From assembly GCA_902477645.1 (NCBI GenBank), contig CABSIA010000061.1, forward strand, positions 1 to 15,870: a stretch of 15,870 nucleotides of DNA, given 5' to 3'. A program made the position numbers and the translations under genes. Position 1 is the stretch's first letter. Every line of letters begins with the position of its first letter. Shown here in pieces: positions 13,651 to 15,870 of this stretch. The notes below the pieces were generated by a model. The model was not told the DNA's origin, searched no databases, and was given only the letters and a program-made list of their open reading frames with translations. The stretch comes from an uncultured Prevotella sp. (GTDB lineage Bacteria > Bacteroidota > Bacteroidia > Bacteroidales > Bacteroidaceae).

Positions 13651-13658
13651 TATCTTTG
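13651..13658 (+). promoter_or_regulatory. -7 promoter box for the outer-membrane protein gene
   Basis: TATCTTTG, a perfect TAnnTTTG, 28 bases before the start codon. A TTTG at 13623-13626 is 24 bases upstream, longer than usual, so the -33 box is uncertain. Confidence 0.6.
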
Positions 13659-13686
13659 CAAATTGTAAACTTTAACGAAGTTAATT

Positions 13687-14409
13687 ATGAAAAGTTTTAT
13701 TTTAGCGGTTATGCTGCTGTGTATGCCATTCATGGCAAATGCACAAAAGGAGGTTGGAAAATTCTCAATACAGCCAAAAGTGGGAATTAACGTAAGCGGA
13801 TTAACCGGCAATCCGGAGGTTGAGGCTATAGTCGCCATGACTAAGCCATTACCGTCAGGCGAATTAACGGGACCAGATGACTTGCCCAAACAAATTAGCA
13901 TAATGTTCAACGACGCGAAAAACAAGGTTGGATTTGTAGTTGGCGCCGAGGCTGAATATCAGGCCTCACGAATGTTTGCACTCTCTGCCGGAATACTGTA
14001 TTCTATGCAAGGCGCTGAGTTCTCAGCCTATCATTCTGACAATATGGACATCACAGACGTAAAAATGAAGCTTGGATACATAAACATTCCCATCATTGCA
14101 AATTACTATGTCGCTAAAGGACTCGCTCTGAGAGCCGGACTGCAGCCAGGTTTGTGCGTCAGCAAAGATGCCAAGGCAAATTTGTCGGCACGTGTTGAAG
14201 AAGGACAGTATGTGGCAGGTGCTATGTCAAAACCTGATGTCTCAACGTTAGACTTGTCTGTTCCCGTAGGTATTTCATACGAATACAAGGGCATTACCGT
14301 AGGTGCGACATATAACATCGGAGTCACCAACATATCTGGTGACAGCAGAAAGCCATCATTCCGCAACAACGTTTTCCAGTTTACATTAGGATATAAAATT
14401 GGAATTTAA
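13687..14409 (+). CDS. Outer-membrane beta-barrel (porin-family) protein
   Basis: A 240-residue secreted protein with a signal peptide (MKSFILAVMLLCMPFMANA, cleavage near ANA-Q) and a mature part of alternating beta strands, matching the PF13568-type outer-membrane beta-barrel family common in Bacteroidetes. Strand-like segments include FSIQPKVGINVSGLTG, VGFVVGAEAEYQAS, MFALSAGILYSMQGAEF, VKMKLGYINIPIIANYYV, LALRAGLQPGLCV, LDLSVPVGISYEYKGITVGA and the last strand NNVFQFTLGYKIGI. That gives roughly eight strands, a small barrel. Function is not predictable: such proteins range from adhesins to structural proteins. The N-terminal loop around residues 45-75 (TKPLPSGELTGPDDLPKQ) is a long, polar insertion. 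It has its own promoter and no operon partner; a palindrome pair starts about 10 bases after the stop. Confidence 0.85.
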   Translation: MKSFILAVMLLCMPFMANAQKEVGKFSIQPKVGINVSGLTGNPEVEAIVAMTKPLPSGELTGPDDLPKQISIMFNDAKNKVGFVVGAEAEYQASRMFALSAGILYSMQGAEFSAYHSDNMDITDVKMKLGYINIPIIANYYVAKGLALRAGLQPGLCVSKDAKANLSARVEEGQYVAGAMSKPDVSTLDLSVPVGISYEYKGITVGATYNIGVTNISGDSRKPSFRNNVFQFTLGYKIGI

Positions 14410-14418
14410 CGAAATCCG

Positions 14419-14519
14419 TATGGGCCGCTACATGTAGAGGCCACAATCAAAGATGCATACTGAAACATTCTGCCGTTTTGCGTTTATTGATTGCGGCCGC
14501 TATACATAGCGGCCCTACA
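14419..14519. repeat. Second composite element: two inverted palindromic units
   Basis: Unit C (14419-14448) begins TATGGGCCGCTACATGTAGA then GGCCACAATC; unit D (14489-14519), read on the minus strand, is TGTAGGGCCGCTATGTATAG then CGGCCGCAATC. They are inverted copies around 40 bases. The layout equals that at 6029-6145, with a shorter spacer. It fills most of the gap between the OMP gene and topB. Confidence 0.82.
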
Positions 14520-14579
14520 AGTGCCATAACATTAACTGCTTTTTTATGCACTGATAGCCATTATCTCGTTTTTTTTATA

Positions 14580-14587
14580 TAATTTTG
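14580..14587 (+). promoter_or_regulatory. -7 promoter box for topB
   Basis: TAATTTTG fits TAnnTTTG, 19 bases before the topB ATG. The upstream DNA is T-rich without a clear TTTG -33 box. Confidence 0.55.
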
Positions 14588-14606
14588 CCGTAAAATTAAA
14601 ACGACG

Positions 14607-15870
14607 ATGATAGTTTGCATAGCCGAGAAACCGAGTGTGGCACGTGATATAGCACGGATTATTGGAGCCACAACCGACAGACGAACATACATGGAAGGCA
14701 ACGGCTACCAGGTGACATGGACCTTCGGACATCTCTGTTGTCTGAAAGAACCCGACGACTATACCGACTACTGGCGCCGGTGGAGCCTTGCAGCCCTGCC
14801 CATGATTCCGCCACGTTTCGGAATAAAACTCATAGAGGACAAAGGCATAAAGGAGCAGTTCGCAACTATAGAAAAGCTGTACAGCAAAGCCGACGAGATT
14901 ATAAACTGCGGTGATGCCGGACAGGAGGGTGAGCTTATTCAGCGGTGGGTTATGCAGAAAGCCAAGGTGAAATGCCCTGTGAAACGGCTGTGGATATCAT
15001 CGATGACCGATGAGGCCATACGTGAGGGATTTCAAAATCTGAAAGACCAGAGCCAATACGAGAAACTGTATCTGGCAGGATTGTCGAGGGCTATCGGCGA
15101 CTGGATACTCGGCATGAACGCCACACGCCTTTACACTCTCAAATATGGACAAAACCGTCAGGTTCTTTCAATAGGCAGAGTGCAGACCCCTACCCTTGCT
15201 CTCATAGTGAACCGCCAGAAAGAAATTGACAATTTTATCCCCGAGCCATATTGGGTGTTGGCCACGGTTTACCGCAACGTGGTTTTCACGGCTACGCAAG
15301 GCAAATTCGCGTCTAAGGAAGAGGGCGAGAAAGCATTCGAGACTATAGCCGGCAAGCCTTTTACCGTTAAAGACGTGCAGAAGAAAAAGGGAACAGAGGC
15401 TCCACCACGCCTCTACGACCTGACCTCGCTGCAGGTAGACTGCAACAAGAAATTCGGCTATTCGGCAGAGATGACTCTCAACATAGTGCAGAGCCTGTAC
15501 GAGAAAAAAATCACAACATATCCGCGTGTTGACACTCAATATCTGAGCGACGACATATATCCAAAATGTCCACAAATTCTCAATGGTGTCTACCAGTCTA
15601 TGATTGACGGCAAACAGGTATATGCCCCATTGGTAAAACCGCTTGGCGGAAAGAAACTTGCAAAGAGCAAAAAGGTGTTCGACACGTCGAAAGTAACCGA
15701 CCACCACGCCATAATCCCGACCGGAGTTCCAGCCCGTGGACTGACGGATATCGAAAAAAATGTCTTCGACCTTGTAGCACGGCGCTTCATTGCCGTGTTC
15801 TATCCCGACTGCCGTTTCTCTACCACCACAGTTACAGGAAATGTGGAGACCGTGGATTTCAAGGTAAGCG
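14607..15870 (+). CDS. topB: DNA topoisomerase III (type IA), 5' part, runs off window
   Basis: From the ATG at 14607 the frame stays open to the window end (421 codons plus one base); it starts MIVCIAEKPSVARDIARIIG. Type IA topoisomerase III relaxes and decatenates DNA through a transient 5'-phosphotyrosine link. Visible parts: the Toprim strand with Glu7 (IAEKPS); Asp103 and Glu107 in CGDAGQEGELIQRW, where the usual DxDxE reads Asp-Ala-Gly105-Gln-Glu; WISSMTDEAIREGF; LSRAIGDWILGMNATRLY; GRVQTPTLALIVNRQ; PPRLYDLTSLQ; the active-site Tyr305 in TTYPRVDTQYL (commonly YPRTDS/T); and DHHAIIPTG. The family is about 600-700 residues, so the C-terminal third is outside. Its promoter lies just after a palindrome pair. 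A plasmid or conjugative-element origin of TopB is possible in Bacteroidales, but the context here is chromosomal housekeeping. Confidence 0.93.
   Translation, partial: MIVCIAEKPSVARDIARIIGATTDRRTYMEGNGYQVTWTFGHLCCLKEPDDYTDYWRRWSLAALPMIPPRFGIKLIEDKGIKEQFATIEKLYSKADEIINCGDAGQEGELIQRWVMQKAKVKCPVKRLWISSMTDEAIREGFQNLKDQSQYEKLYLAGLSRAIGDWILGMNATRLYTLKYGQNRQVLSIGRVQTPTLALIVNRQKEIDNFIPEPYWVLATVYRNVVFTATQGKFASKEEGEKAFETIAGKPFTVKDVQKKKGTEAPPRLYDLTSLQVDCNKKFGYSAEMTLNIVQSLYEKKITTYPRVDTQYLSDDIYPKCPQILNGVYQSMIDGKQVYAPLVKPLGGKKLAKSKKVFDTSKVTDHHAIIPTGVPARGLTDIEKNVFDLVARRFIAVFYPDCRFSTTTVTGNVETVDFKVS

Noticed and set aside
13478..13675. 65-codon plus-strand frame after dnaA
   Set aside because: It begins in the terminator stem and runs through the promoter of the next gene; the sequence is low-complexity and unlike a protein.

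Overview
The window looks like chromosome of a Bacteroidales bacterium, most likely a Prevotella-type organism (the order is well supported, the genus is inference). The evidence is an adenosylcobalamin-dependent ribonucleotide reductase, a DUF1573 lipoprotein-like secreted protein, an amidase gene followed directly by an MCE gene, a Bacteroidetes-type TopB, and TAnnTTTG promoter boxes (the Bacteroidetes -7 element) before almost every transcription unit. Shine-Dalgarno-like sequences are mostly absent. No tRNA, rRNA or CRISPR array was seen.

Layout. Bases 1-2842 form a forward run: the 3' end of a large alpha-2-macroglobulin-family gene, a secreted DUF1573 protein, and ispH (isoprenoid synthesis). 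Next come a small AraC-type regulator (2988-3377), the decayed middle of an ISAs1-family transposase on the minus strand, and an Rpn/PD-(D/E)XK nuclease gene with a tandem-repeat coiled coil (4052-5047). A convergent hairpin terminator separates that gene from a minus-strand nitroreductase (5129-5869). The 440-base gap at 5870-6309 is crowded with repeats. Class II ribonucleotide reductase nrdJ (6310-8871) follows, then folB (8996-9373), a cell-wall amidase and an MCE/MlaD-like protein one base apart (9418-11590), dnaA (12015-13416, interrupted by a +1 frameshift), an outer-membrane beta-barrel protein (13687-14409) and the 5' two thirds of topB (14607 to the window end, still open).

The genes are mostly housekeeping: DNA precursors (nrdJ), folate (folB), replication initiation (dnaA), decatenation (topB), isoprenoids (ispH), and envelope building or maintenance (alpha-2-macroglobulin, DUF1573, amidase, MCE, OMP). 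The mobile or accessory part is the ISAs1 remnant plus the Rpn gene at 3.4-5.0 kb. I did not find a convincing new multi-gene system.

The more unusual signals lie in small-scale DNA structure: the dnaA frameshift; a family of paired GC-rich palindromes in AT-rich gaps (6029-6145 and 14419-14519, plus a single copy at 11596-11625); a duplicated 59-base segment whose hairpin loop is inverted between copies; heptanucleotide tandem repeats before ispH and folB; and a tandemly duplicated terminator hairpin after dnaA.
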